Assembly: GCA_947463915.1 (NCBI GenBank)
Contig: CANHVO010000005.1
Span: 1 to 62,891, forward strand
Direction: 5' to 3'
Length of the DNA stretch: 62,891 bases
Origin: Planctomycetaceae bacterium
GTDB lineage: Bacteria; Planctomycetota; Planctomycetia; Pirellulales; Pirellulaceae
Below the pieces are notes generated by a model, which worked only from the letters and a program-made list of their open reading frames with translations, was not told where the DNA came from and did not search any database. The translations under genes were made by a program, and so were the position numbers. Positions 1-9,348 of the stretch are shown here, piece after piece (the first letter of the stretch is position 1; every line of letters begins with the position of its first letter).

Positions 1-111
1 CAGACTGTATACTCAAGATCGGCCTCCCTGATGTTCCTTAAGTTGCTTCGTAACAACAACTTATACGCAGGAGAGGCCACTTTTGTTTGCGATATGAATG
101 AATAATCCGGG

Positions 112-151
112 TTAAACGAGTATGACTGTGCTTTAAACGAGTATGACTGTG
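112..151. repeat. 21-bp tandem duplication
   Basis: The 19-mer TTAAACGAGTATGACTGTG occurs twice without mismatch, at 112-130 and 133-151, with a period of 21 bp. It lies about 130 bp beyond the stop of the MscS-like gene, in an otherwise non-coding stretch. The adjoining 181-235 contains short GC-rich hairpins such as GCGACATTGTCGC. No function is apparent; a slippage duplication is the simplest reading. Confidence 0.6.
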
Positions 152-279
152 ATAGATGGCTGGTCTTGCTGCACGCTACCTTCGCAGAGCGAAGGGCGAC
201 ATTGTCGCACGTCGCTCCGCGACGATTGCGTACATGCGACCGGGATACTCTCGTTGGATTTTTAAGGTGCGTTTAGCCA

Positions 280-2445
280 TCATCCCGCTTGCCTAAAGCC
301 TCCCGATCGATAACTCGGATTGTTGTCACGAGCCGAACCGTCGTCGTTGGACTTCACATAGACAGACCGCTGTGGATACGGATGCTGAATGCCAAGTTCA
401 CTAAAGCGGTTCTTGATTCGTTTTAACCATTCCTGTTTGACCGTCCCATGTTTGTTCGGAAGTGTCTTGACGGACATCTTCAGGTTCATCGCTGATTCGC
501 CTAGGTTTTCAATGGCGGGGGAACACGGTAGTTCAAGCAATAGGCTTCCAAACGCGGGGTCTTGATGGAGCTCCTGAGAGATGGAGTTCAAGATATCGGT
601 GATTCGATCGAGGCTCTCTTGATGGCCTACGGCGATTTCGCAGACCGCTCTGGACCATCCGTGTGTTTCGTTGCTAACACTGTTGATGGTCCCATTCGGA
701 ATAAAGTGCACCACGCCGTTGGAGTCTCGCAAAACGGTCATTCGCAGAGTGATCCGCTCGACTTGACCGCTAACCCCACCGACCCGAACGAAGTCGTTCA
801 GCATGTACTGGTTTTCCAGCAGCATCACGAAGCCATAAAAGTAGTCCTTGATCAAATTCTGAGCGCCGAAGGCAACGGCCAAACCGATGACGGCAACTCC
901 CCCCATCAAAACAGTAATGTTCGCGCCGGCTTCGTCGAGAACCATCATTGCACCGGCAATAAAGATACCGACGGTCGAGGCGTTTTGGAAAACCCCGACT
1001 AGCGTTTTTGCCCGGTTCTCTCGTTCGGTTTTTGAGCCTCGACCTGAGCTGGTAGTGACGAGGTGGACAGATCGGGACGCAAAAAAGGAAGCGAGCCAAT
1101 TGAAAATGAACATCCCGGCCACGATGGCCAAAATGGGTGGACCGTGCTCAATTACCCATTGCGATATGTTGTGCAATGTAAAAGGGTTGCGAATGGCTGC
1201 GATACGACTCTCAGCCTCGTTGGCCTCTTGGCGCTTCTTTTCTGCCTCGTGTAGTGCAACAATATGTTCCGATTGCAAACTACTTTGTTCGGCGCGGTGA
1301 TCGTTGAGACGCTCGCTGATTTCGGCGACTTCCGATCTGGCTTGAATGAGTCTGTTGCTGGCGTTTGCAATCGACGTTCTCAGTTCGGCTAACTCGGACG
1401 TGTCTGCTTGTTCGGCTGTTCGGCGAGCTAGTTCCTGCGAAAGTGTAAGCTGGGCAGCGCTGGATAAATCGACTTTCTTTCGCGCGAGCGTCAGTTCTTT
1501 CTGTTCCTGAACGACTAGCTTTTGGATGTCGGCCAAACGGGTAGCAATAGAGCGAGTTTCTTCTTGAGCTTCGTCCGCTTCTTTGTCCTTTGCTTCCGCT
1601 TCTTCTACCGCTTTTGCCAGTTCTGGATTCTGTTCGTCGGCATCGGAATCGGAATCGATCTTGGTCTCTTCGGATCGATCGGAGTCCGCATCAGATCGTT
1701 TGTGAAAGTCCCGTTCGTCACGGTGGTCAGATTCATTGTTCGATGCGTTACCGTGTTCGGACGCACTATGAGCATCGCGTTGGCGGGAGTGCTCCGACTT
1801 CGAAGCTTCTTTTGTGGTGTCCTCCTTTTCGGATTTCGTTTCCTCGTTCTCACCGGTGATTGTTGCTAATGCTGCTTTGTCATTTTCGATTTTTCGTTTC
1901 AAGGTAACCTTTTGCTCACGGAGTGTTTTCCGATCTTCGATGGCGAGGTCCAATCGGTCTTCGGCAAGTTTGCGAAGCCGTTGAAGCGATGAATGCTCTT
2001 TTTCTAAATGCTCAACGGCAGATGTGTCGTTGGCTTTGCGGGCGGCTTCCAATTTCTCCGCGATAGATTCCATCTCCTCTTTGGCTGATCGAAATTCCTT
2101 TTCGGCCATGGCATATTCGCTGTTTGGGTTATCCATTTCCTGTTCGAGGGCAAGGAGTTGTTTTTGGTCGTGTTCGAGCGACTCCAGAATCTCACCCATA
2201 CGTTCGGCATCGGAATGCCCTGCATGCTTTTTGTCGTCATCAGATTGTGTCTCCTCGCTGTCCTCCTGAGGAGCTTCTTGGTCAGAACTTTCCTGCTTCG
2301 GGGCGGGCGTTTCGGTCGCCCGAGTTTCCGAAAGTTGGGGCTCATTGGATTGAGGAGAGTTCGCGCTGGCGACAACGGAAAGAAGTGCTATCGCCAAAAT
2401 AAAGCGAAAAGCAAAATTAGAAACGAGACTCGTTCGCGTGCTCAT
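280..2445 (-). CDS. MscS-family mechanosensitive channel with long periplasmic coiled coil
   Basis: Membrane channel of the MscS superfamily, which opens under membrane tension to release solutes. The 721-residue product starts with a hydrophobic signal sequence (about residues 12-28). It continues as a Glu/Lys/Arg/Ala-rich coiled coil to about 430, interrupted near 215-277 by a very acidic, His/Ser/Asp-rich low-complexity segment. The C-terminal third has the family features: transmembrane helices from about 440, a glycine/alanine pore helix containing GLAVAFGAQNLIKDYFYGF, then the beta domain with FIPNG and the C-terminal HPYPQ. It is much longer than E. coli MscS (286 residues), resembling MscK/YbiO-type channels. 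The ATG follows TAAGGA at a good distance. Family call is firm; the physiological role is inferred. Confidence 0.9.
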   Translation of the reverse strand: MSTRTSLVSNFAFRFILAIALLSVVASANSPQSNEPQLSETRATETPAPKQESSDQEAPQEDSEETQSDDDKKHAGHSDAERMGEILESLEHDQKQLLALEQEMDNPNSEYAMAEKEFRSAKEEMESIAEKLEAARKANDTSAVEHLEKEHSSLQRLRKLAEDRLDLAIEDRKTLREQKVTLKRKIENDKAALATITGENEETKSEKEDTTKEASKSEHSRQRDAHSASEHGNASNNESDHRDERDFHKRSDADSDRSEETKIDSDSDADEQNPELAKAVEEAEAKDKEADEAQEETRSIATRLADIQKLVVQEQKELTLARKKVDLSSAAQLTLSQELARRTAEQADTSELAELRTSIANASNRLIQARSEVAEISERLNDHRAEQSSLQSEHIVALHEAEKKRQEANEAESRIAAIRNPFTLHNISQWVIEHGPPILAIVAGMFIFNWLASFFASRSVHLVTTSSGRGSKTERENRAKTLVGVFQNASTVGIFIAGAMMVLDEAGANITVLMGGVAVIGLAVAFGAQNLIKDYFYGFVMLLENQYMLNDFVRVGGVSGQVERITLRMTVLRDSNGVVHFIPNGTINSVSNETHGWSRAVCEIAVGHQESLDRITDILNSISQELHQDPAFGSLLLELPCSPAIENLGESAMNLKMSVKTLPNKHGTVKQEWLKRIKNRFSELGIQHPYPQRSVYVKSNDDGSARDNNPSYRSGGFRQAG

Positions 2446-2599
2446 AACGGTGTCCTTACCCTAAGCGGTTGTCTGATGATCCTTCACCAGACGTCGATCA
2501 TCCGGGATTGTAGCCTGTTCCATGAGCTTGGCAAAGAGAATTCCGGAAACGCCAGGAATACTTGGAAAGCTAGCGAAAACCCCATGCAATTTATTTTTC

Positions 2600-2660
2600 G
2601 GGAGGGTAAGGCTCCTGCCGAACCGTGGCGCCGCAAGCTCGGCAGGAGCCTCGCCCTCCC
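2600..2660. repeat. Palindromic repeat (REP-like hairpin)
   Basis: Two 22-nt arms at 2600-2621 and 2639-2660 pair at 20 of 22 positions (arm core GGCTCCTGCCGA). They can form a long hairpin in the gap between the divergent MscS-like and OPT genes. The type (GGGAGGGT-rich ends with an inner GC stem) resembles the elements at 22609 and 27710. The rest of 2446-2866 shows no gene. Confidence 0.75.
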
Positions 2661-2866
2661 ATAGGATTTCAAAGGAGCCGGCAAAGCAAAGATGTTGAAA
2701 GCAGTGGGCTTCTAGCCTGTGCATGAGCGTTTTCATAGGCTTGAAGCGCTTGAAGCCTATGTCACAGGTAAATTTTGGCATGGTTGCGATCGACTGCAAA
2801 AAGGGTCACAATCTATTCTCGCCATGTACCCGCCAAGTTCGTCTAGCAATCCAGAATTTTGAATTT

Positions 2867-5095
2867 ATGAGCACAAACACTGTTCCTGAGCATAAGCCAT
2901 TTATCGCTGATGAAGCCAACATTCCGGAGTTCACTTGGTTCCCGATCGTTATGGGAGCGTTGCTTGGAATCGTTTTCGGTGCATCATCGATGTATCTGGT
3001 GTTGAAAGTTGGCTTGACGGTATCGGCTTCGATCCCAGTTGCCGTGCTTTCAATCACACTCTTTAGGGCGATTTCTCAGGTTACCGGGGCTCGGAAAACA
3101 ACGATCCTAGAAAACAATATCGTGCAAACGACGGGATCAGCTGGTGAGTCCTTGGCGTTTGCCGTAGGACTGATCATGCCGACTCTCTTGCTTTTGGGAT
3201 TCGACATCGATGTCGTGCGAGTTATGACCGTAAGCGTATTCGGTGGTTTGTTGGGGATTCTATTGATGATTCCGCTTCGTCAAGCCTTCATTGTCAAGCA
3301 GCATGGAATCCTGACTTTTCCCGAGGGCAAAGCATGTGCCGAAGTTTTGCTTGCGGGAGAAAAGGGTGGATCAACTGCAATCATGGTGTTTGCCGGGTTC
3401 GGACTTGGCTTTCTCTACCAGTTTTGTATGCAAGCGTTGCATCTTTGGAAAGACGCAGTTGCATTTGCTCTGTACTATGTTGATGCGGCCGGGAAAGCGG
3501 TTGGACTCAAAGGGGCAACACTCAGTGCAGAGGTGTCCCCGTCGCTCTTGGGGGTTGGATACATTATTGGGCCTCGGATTGCAGGGATCATGTTTGCGGG
3601 AGGAGTGTTAGCATACCTTGTGCTGTGCCCATTGATCGTGTTCTTTGGCGAAGGGTTGGAAGCTCCGCTTGCGCCTGGGACGAAGTTGATCAAGGACATG
3701 AATGAATCGGCAATCCGTTCAAGTTACATTCTGTATATTGGTGCTGGCGCTGTTGCGACAGGTGGCATCATTAGCATGATCAAAGCGCTTCCAACAATCT
3801 TGAGCGCAATCTTGGCTAGCCTCAAAGAATTGTTTGCATCCAAGGATGGATCAAAACAAGGAAATCGCCGAACAGATCGCGATATCCCACTACCGTACGT
3901 CTTGATTGGTAGTCTACTTTTGGTTGTGGGACTAATGGCGGTTCCTCAGTTGGGCCTAGGATTTGGATACACAGGAATGGCAGGGGCTGCCATGATCATT
4001 GTCTTTGGCTTTTTGTTTGTAACCGTTTCCTCGCGATTAACAGGTGAAATTGGTTCCTCATCGAATCCGATTTCTGGGATGACGGTTGCAACGTTGTTGT
4101 TGACATGCCTCATGCTGTTGGGACTGGAGTGGATGGGGGTTGCAACGATCAATAAGGAGATCAAGCTTACTGCGCTGACTATCGCTGGCGTCGTTTGCGT
4201 GGCAGCCTCGAATGGGGGAAGTACCGCTCAAGCGCTCAAGGTTGGTCACATTGTCGGCGCCACGCCACGCGCCCAGCAGTTAAGTATTTTGATCGGCGCG
4301 CTGACATCCGCTTTGGTTGTCGGACTTGTTCTTATAGCGATGAACGAAGCAAACTCGACATACAGCAAAAAAGCTGTGGAGCAGCATGCTAGTGTGGTAG
4401 TCGACGTAAAAGGACTACCTCTGGATCGAGTGCGATCCGGGCCGTATTCAACCGCGGATTCTAAAGACTACTACGTGCTAAACGTAGGGCGAACCGAACG
4501 AGATGCCCCGTTACCGGCTGGTCGCTATCTTTTGGATGATGCAGGTAAGCCGGTATATCTAGTGGATCCAGGCATCAATGGAATCTTGACTGAGGACGAC
4601 GACGGAAAAAGCGTTAAGGCAAGTAAATTTGATGCGCCAAAGACCGTCTTGATGCAACTGATCATCGATGGGATCTTGGATCGGAGGCTTCCGTGGGGGT
4701 TGGTGTTGATTGGGGCACTCATCGCTATAACCCTTGAATTGAGTTGTGTACCAAGTTTACCATTTGCAGTTGGAGTTTATCTGCCTCTCGCAGCATCGAC
4801 GCCCATTTTTTTGGGTGGGATGATTCGCATGGCGGTCGACAAGTGGCAAGGCAACAAAGCGGGAAGTGAAGACGATTCAAGTCCAGCTGTTCTGTTGAGC
4901 TCAGGCTATATAGCCGGCGGAGCTATCGCTGCCGTATTGATCTCATTTATGAACTTCAAAAAAGAATGGCTGGAGATGATCAAGCTAGAGGCATGGGCAC
5001 CTACGACGGAACTGATGTCGCTTTTGCCTTTTGGGATACTGTGTGTTGTCCTGTTGTTCGTTGGAATGAGCAAAAAGCAAATTCCAGCAGAGTAG
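2867..5095 (+). CDS. OPT-family oligopeptide transporter
   Basis: Multi-spanning inner-membrane importer of the oligopeptide transporter (OPT) superfamily, which takes up small peptides or metal chelates with the proton gradient. From the ATG at 2867 the product has 742 residues with about 14-16 hydrophobic helices. Family motifs visible are NNIVQTTGSAGESLAFA near the N-terminus, FPEGKACAEVLLAGE, and SLPFAVGVYLPLA near the C-terminus. A soluble loop of about 100 residues (near 490-590) lies between the last membrane blocks. The reading frame is open 144 nt further upstream, but the residues there are not OPT-like, so the ATG before STNTVPEHKP was chosen. It has no clear ribosome binding site. 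Substrate cannot be told from sequence. Confidence 0.92.
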   Translation: MSTNTVPEHKPFIADEANIPEFTWFPIVMGALLGIVFGASSMYLVLKVGLTVSASIPVAVLSITLFRAISQVTGARKTTILENNIVQTTGSAGESLAFAVGLIMPTLLLLGFDIDVVRVMTVSVFGGLLGILLMIPLRQAFIVKQHGILTFPEGKACAEVLLAGEKGGSTAIMVFAGFGLGFLYQFCMQALHLWKDAVAFALYYVDAAGKAVGLKGATLSAEVSPSLLGVGYIIGPRIAGIMFAGGVLAYLVLCPLIVFFGEGLEAPLAPGTKLIKDMNESAIRSSYILYIGAGAVATGGIISMIKALPTILSAILASLKELFASKDGSKQGNRRTDRDIPLPYVLIGSLLLVVGLMAVPQLGLGFGYTGMAGAAMIIVFGFLFVTVSSRLTGEIGSSSNPISGMTVATLLLTCLMLLGLEWMGVATINKEIKLTALTIAGVVCVAASNGGSTAQALKVGHIVGATPRAQQLSILIGALTSALVVGLVLIAMNEANSTYSKKAVEQHASVVVDVKGLPLDRVRSGPYSTADSKDYYVLNVGRTERDAPLPAGRYLLDDAGKPVYLVDPGINGILTEDDDGKSVKASKFDAPKTVLMQLIIDGILDRRLPWGLVLIGALIAITLELSCVPSLPFAVGVYLPLAASTPIFLGGMIRMAVDKWQGNKAGSEDDSSPAVLLSSGYIAGGAIAAVLISFMNFKKEWLEMIKLEAWAPTTELMSLLPFGILCVVLLFVGMSKKQIPAE

Positions 5096-5241
5096 CATGG
5101 TTTTACAACCGCACCGATTGCACGAATCAACGGTTCGAAATCGGTCGATGTCATCGCGTTCTCAATCCGGCATGTGCCGATAATCATCATTCGCCATTGT
5201 CCAACCCCGATGGGGTAATCGCTGCGAACGGGCGACGGGGC

Positions 5242-5300
5242 CCCAGGGTGCGCGGCAACGCCGCGACCCTGGGCTATGGAATACAACGCCGTTGGCGTAT
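5242..5300. repeat. GC-rich REP palindrome beside transposase remnant
   Basis: CCCAGGGT (5242-5249) pairs with ACCCTGGG (5266-5273), with inner arms CGCGG/CCGCG enclosing CAACG, giving a strong 13-bp stem. The following TACAACGCCGTTGGCGTA (5283-5300) is a second small palindrome. Such units typically accompany RAYT-type transposases. A broken one lies immediately to the right. Confidence 0.65.
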
Positions 5301-5352
5301 CGTGCGGTTGGCGGATTGGATGTCCTTGACATACCGGTGTTGGCCATGTGGT

Positions 5353-5690
5353 CTAGTCCCAGGCATAACGTTCATCAAGTTCTAGTTCGTACTTCTTGCA
5401 GAGCTTTCGAAATTCGTCTTGAAATGTAACCTGCAAATGGTGTTCGCGTTGATGCGCGATATAGGTCTTTACCATTGCTACGTTTGAAGGGCTAATAGAG
5501 AAGGCTCCGTAGCCACCTTGCCAATAGAAGTCGTGGTATGTTTGGCCTTGTGTCTTGATCCATTTCGATGACTCTCGTTTGATCTCCGCAACTAAGTCCT
5601 TTCAAGCGATGTTCTTGGATTGCCGACACAGGACATGTACATGATCTTCAACGCCACCAACGCTCAAATGGAACGCGGTGATGCATGCCA
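5353..5690 (-). pseudogene. Broken IS200/RAYT-like Y1 transposase
   Basis: Reading the minus strand gives VGGVEDHVHVLCRQSKNIA, then a TGA (5604-5602), then in the same frame KDLVAEIKRESSKWIK and onward to a TAG at 5355-5353. Further motifs are FYWQGGYGAFSIS, YIAHQREHH and ERYAWD. These are the core motifs of the Y1_Tnp (IS200/REP-associated tyrosine) transposase family, including the HUH-type DHVHVL and the tyrosine helix. The expected N-terminal third (first strand and its motifs) is not recognisable upstream. With an internal stop and a lost N-terminus the gene is very likely inactive. Stop-codon readthrough is possible but not indicated. Confidence 0.8.
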
Positions 5691-5751
5691 ATAAAAGCAA
5701 GCAAAAGGCTGGGCAGAGAAATGGTGTTAGGTCCAATAGTGTTCGGCACGG

Positions 5752-6103
5752 AAAATGAATGGAAGACCTTTTGGTAGCAATTCTATTCATCGGTGCTCGG
5801 TGGGCCTGGACCTGACCCCTTTCGCGTCTAACGGACGAAGCCTTGAAGTCGAATATTGGTGGCGACCAAACTACCGCGATTCAGCGAACCACGAAATACA
5901 CCAAACACACGAAAAGAAAACACGATGAAAAGTGGAGCAGGACGAAAACTTCCATTGTGCCCGATTGTCGGTACCGCATGGTCTTAAGGGGCTTAAGGTC
6001 TTGCTTTTCGTGTGTTTCGAGTCTTTCGTGGTTAACTCGTTTTGACACACGCGGCAAAATGAATGGAAGACTTTACGGTAGCAATTCTATTCATTGGTGC
6101 TCA
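5752..6103. repeat. 47-bp direct repeats bracketing a hairpin
   Basis: Positions 5752-5798 and 6057-6103 carry the same 47-bp block (beginning AAAATGAATGGAAGAC, ending ATTGGTGCTC or ATCGGTGCTC) with about five differences. Between them, AACCACGAAATACACC near 5889 and its near-complement ending TTTCGTGGTT near 6032 form a long stem. This CACGAAA-type palindrome is common as a dispersed repeat. The whole 5700-6430 stretch has no credible gene and looks like layered repeat insertions. Confidence 0.6.
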
Positions 6104-6435
6104 GTAGTCTTGGTACGAGAATTCTGGTGGGGCCGATTTGCCGTCAACTCGGCTAGTGCCAAAAGTCTTAAGTCCCGTCCCTTTTTTTTGCCGAAAAAAA
6201 CGAAAAAAGGCGAAAGAAAATCAATTATTACTTTCCCCATTCGGTGGTCATGATGGCTATGGACGAAGAGAGTCATTGATCAACATGAACTCGTTTATTC
6301 GAGGGTGTCCTTTTTCGTTTTTTTAAGCTCCTTTGTCTTATCAAAAACGGAACGAACTTCCGGTTTTTAGCACTAGTGTCTCAGGATCACCGGACGACCT
6401 GCGCCGTTCTGCTAACGAAACGATCTCATAAAACG

Positions 6436-6468
6436 AAAAAACCCTCGCTGATTTTGCCAGCGAAGGTT
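6436..6468 (-). terminator. Rho-independent terminator of HTH/receiver gene
   Basis: On the minus strand, 32 nt past the stop at 6500, AACCTTCGCTG pairs with CAGCGAGGGTT (one wobble) across a CAAAAT-type loop and runs into TTTTTTCGTTTT. The stem, loop and U-run are in the correct order for an intrinsic terminator. Confidence 0.8.
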
Positions 6469-6499
6469 TGTTTCGTTTCGGATAAAGGAACTTTGGTGG

Positions 6500-7072
<573 letters not shown>

Positions 7073-7842
7073 ATTTTTGGTCTCCGTTACCTTCCAATAG
7101 TGAGTGAGTCCGGGATAAGCACAATGCGTACTAACCCCATGACGGTACTTGCCCTTGTTGAACCCAAACGTGACCGATTTGCTATCACTCCGAAGAGTCT
7201 TCACAACCGATCCACCGCCGGATGACAACTGGGTCTGGGCATTAACATCATTAGTCCGACTTGTTCGCAGTACGAAACGCAAAGCTCCTTCTCTGCTGCT
7301 TTCGCGGCGAACTCACCTGCTTTTGAACCGACTCGAATCCTTAGCTTGAGCATGTACGAGCAACCGCACCCCTACGACGGAACGCATTTGCTCAACCCAA
7401 ACATTCGAATTCGGCTTACCAGCCAAGAAGACTGGGGACAGAGAATCTGCCTGCACCATGGGTGACGCCTTCAAGCCGTAGCATCTGCGCACCCATAGCT
7501 GCATCCAAGCAAATCAATCTTGGATTGCAAGCACTTTCCCCCCTAATCAACTTGGCAGGCTTTTCAAAAAACTGGACTTGACTCATAAGAGTTGTCCAGC
7601 GCAGATCAAGCCGTCCTGCACCTAGTTTCGTTTCAAAGGGGGGGATTACTTTAGAAAGAATCTTCGGATCGATCGGTATCAGCCAATTCAACCGAAATCG
7701 AAGTCGAACCCACTCTTTTTTAACCTAAATATCAATTTCGAGCGGGTTTCGATCAAGTGATAAAGACGACGCAACCCATGCATTTTGCTTGACTGGTTTA
7801 ACGAAGGCACTCGCCCATGCTGGGCAACGCTGAGAACCACAT
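7073..7842. other. Long intergenic region
   Basis: Non-coding as far as can be judged. Open frames here (for example 7416-7691 minus) have no domain-like composition or ribosome binding sites. The ATG of the HTH/receiver gene has its GGAG at about 7080, so some of this is leader and promoter sequence. Nothing else was recognised until the palindrome at 7843. Confidence 0.5.
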
Positions 7843-7911
7843 GGATCGAAACTCGTCAAGAGTCTCGGTCGTTTAAGTGAGGCAGTCGAAAGTCTTGACG
7901 ACTTTCGCTAC
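7843..7911. repeat. 69-bp inverted repeat, copy 1
   Basis: The most diverged of four 69-bp elements (others at 9227, 27749, 43871). Its arms contain GAAACTCGTCAAGAGTCTC and GAAAGTCTTGACGACTTTC, ending CGCTAC. Each arm is itself self-complementary, so either one long stem or two side-by-side hairpins can form. It lies upstream of the EEP-fold gene. Confidence 0.75.
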
Positions 7912-7992
7912 ACAAAACCCTGATGCGCCATAAACGAAACCACCAACCTTGTGTTGAGCAGCTCCGGGCGGATTGCCGATAACTCCTCTACT

Positions 7993-9150
7993 ATGCTTTC
8001 GTTAAAAAAACGCTACGTGGTGATTGCAGGTATCCTTGGAGGCTTTGCAATCGCCTACCAAGATTCCACTGCGTCAGTTTGGCAACAACTGCAAACCAAA
8101 CTCGCTGCGCTATCCTCTGCATCCCCAAACGCTTCCAGCACGCAATCTTCGACCATACCAACTTTCCACTCGGACTTAGACACTACCTCGAGTCGATTGG
8201 TTTCGAACTCATCCCTCGGGGAACACTTTCGTTCCAACACTTTTTCTGCAGAAAATCTCAATAAAACAGAAACGATCTCCAAGTCCACGCCTGTGTGGCC
8301 TACTGCGTCCAATAGCAATAGCGTGTTGACAAGAGATCCTAACCGCTCTGCCCAACTTCCCACGATACGCATCGCCTCATTTAGCATCGAGGCATTCAAT
8401 GAAACCAAACTGAGAAAAGCAGCCGTCATTGAAACGATTGCTCGGATGATTCGGCAATTCGATGTCATCGCCTTGCAGCACATCCAATCCAAGCAACACA
8501 ACATCGTTCCCGAGTTGCTCGACAAAGTGAATCAAAGCGATCGGCGTTACGACTATTGTATCGGACCACGCGTTGGTACTGAATCCAATCAACAGCAGTT
8601 TGCGTTCTTATTTGACACCGATCGGGTAGAGACAGATCGTCCACAGCTTTACACTGTAGACGACCCGCAAGCCTTAATGGAGTTCGATCCCTTGGTTGGG
8701 TGGTTTCGCTGCAAAGCGGTTCCCAGCGACAAAGCGTTCACATTTACGCTGGTCAATGTACGGCTTGATCCGCTTTCCAACGGCAAAGAACTCAAACTAC
8801 TTCCCGATCTCATTCGAAGCGTACGTCAAGACGGAAGATCCGAAGACGACATTATCCTGCTGGGGAATTTTGGCTACTCAGATAGCGAGATGCAGTCGCT
8901 GCGAAATGCTGGGATGATCTTTGCATTGGAGGGGATACCAACCACCGTAACAGGCGAAGCCATGCTGGACAATCTTGTTTTTCCCGGGCGAGCAACGGAC
9001 GAGTTCACCGGACGGACTGGCGTGGTCGATTTTCTGCGACAACTGAATTTGTCGATCGATCAAGCGTATCAGATTAGCACGCACATGCCCATTTGGGCTG
9101 AGTTCTTTGCCACCGAAGGCGGCAGCCCAGGCTACACAGGCTCGCGATAG
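7993..9150 (+). CDS. Membrane-anchored EEP-fold protein with lost catalytic residues
   Basis: A 385-residue protein with an N-terminal hydrophobic anchor (YVVIAGILGGFAIAYQ), a Ser/Thr-rich linker to about 120, then an endonuclease/exonuclease/phosphatase (DNase I-like) fold. Alignment by motif: LQHI at 161-164 where the family has LQEI (metal Glu replaced by His163); VNVRL where N-x-H is expected (Arg257); LGNFGY where GDxN is expected (Asn292, Gly294); STH where SDH is expected (Thr363, His364 kept). At least four active-site positions are changed, so it is probably not a nuclease. A GTG start at 7951 is possible; the ATG at 7993 begins just before the membrane anchor. Role unknown. Confidence 0.8.
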   Translation: MLSLKKRYVVIAGILGGFAIAYQDSTASVWQQLQTKLAALSSASPNASSTQSSTIPTFHSDLDTTSSRLVSNSSLGEHFRSNTFSAENLNKTETISKSTPVWPTASNSNSVLTRDPNRSAQLPTIRIASFSIEAFNETKLRKAAVIETIARMIRQFDVIALQHIQSKQHNIVPELLDKVNQSDRRYDYCIGPRVGTESNQQQFAFLFDTDRVETDRPQLYTVDDPQALMEFDPLVGWFRCKAVPSDKAFTFTLVNVRLDPLSNGKELKLLPDLIRSVRQDGRSEDDIILLGNFGYSDSEMQSLRNAGMIFALEGIPTTVTGEAMLDNLVFPGRATDEFTGRTGVVDFLRQLNLSIDQAYQISTHMPIWAEFFATEGGSPGYTGSR

Positions 9151-9226
9151 CCGAAGGTGCTAAGCGAATTGGCCCGGACTTGGCAAAGCGGAGAAGCATT
9201 TTCCGCCGCAAAAACCATGCTTTTGT

Positions 9227-9295
9227 GTAGCGAAAGTCGTCAAGACTTTCGGCGGCATTGCATAAACGACCGAAACTCTTGACGAGTTTCGCTAC
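9227..9295. repeat. 69-bp inverted repeat, copy 2
   Basis: Starts GTAGCGAAAGTCGTCAAGAC and ends GAGTTTCGCTAC. The 26-nt arms match at 24 of 26 positions. It is followed by AAAATGCTTCACCGC, which resembles the outer terminal repeat of copy 3. It sits in the gap between the convergent EEP-fold and esterase genes. Confidence 0.85.
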
Positions 9296-9348
9296 AAAAT
9301 GCTTCACCGCATTGCAGTCTTAACGGTTCCGCACGCTCAACTGCACAT

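Noticed and set aside
1522-1869. Hydrophobic Phe/Arg-rich plus-strand frame
   Set aside because: Antisense of the acidic low-complexity coil of the MscS-like gene; composition is an artefact of GAA/GAC codons read backwards.
7416-7691. 91-codon minus-strand frame between the regulator and the EEP-fold gene
   Set aside because: No ribosome binding site, no recognisable domain, and it lies in AT-rich leader-like sequence.
9074-9307. Minus-strand reading frame with a protein-like N-terminus, matched by another at 27653-27898
   Set aside because: Both are translations of the 69-bp repeat family and its flanks; their similarity reflects repeat sequence, not a gene family.
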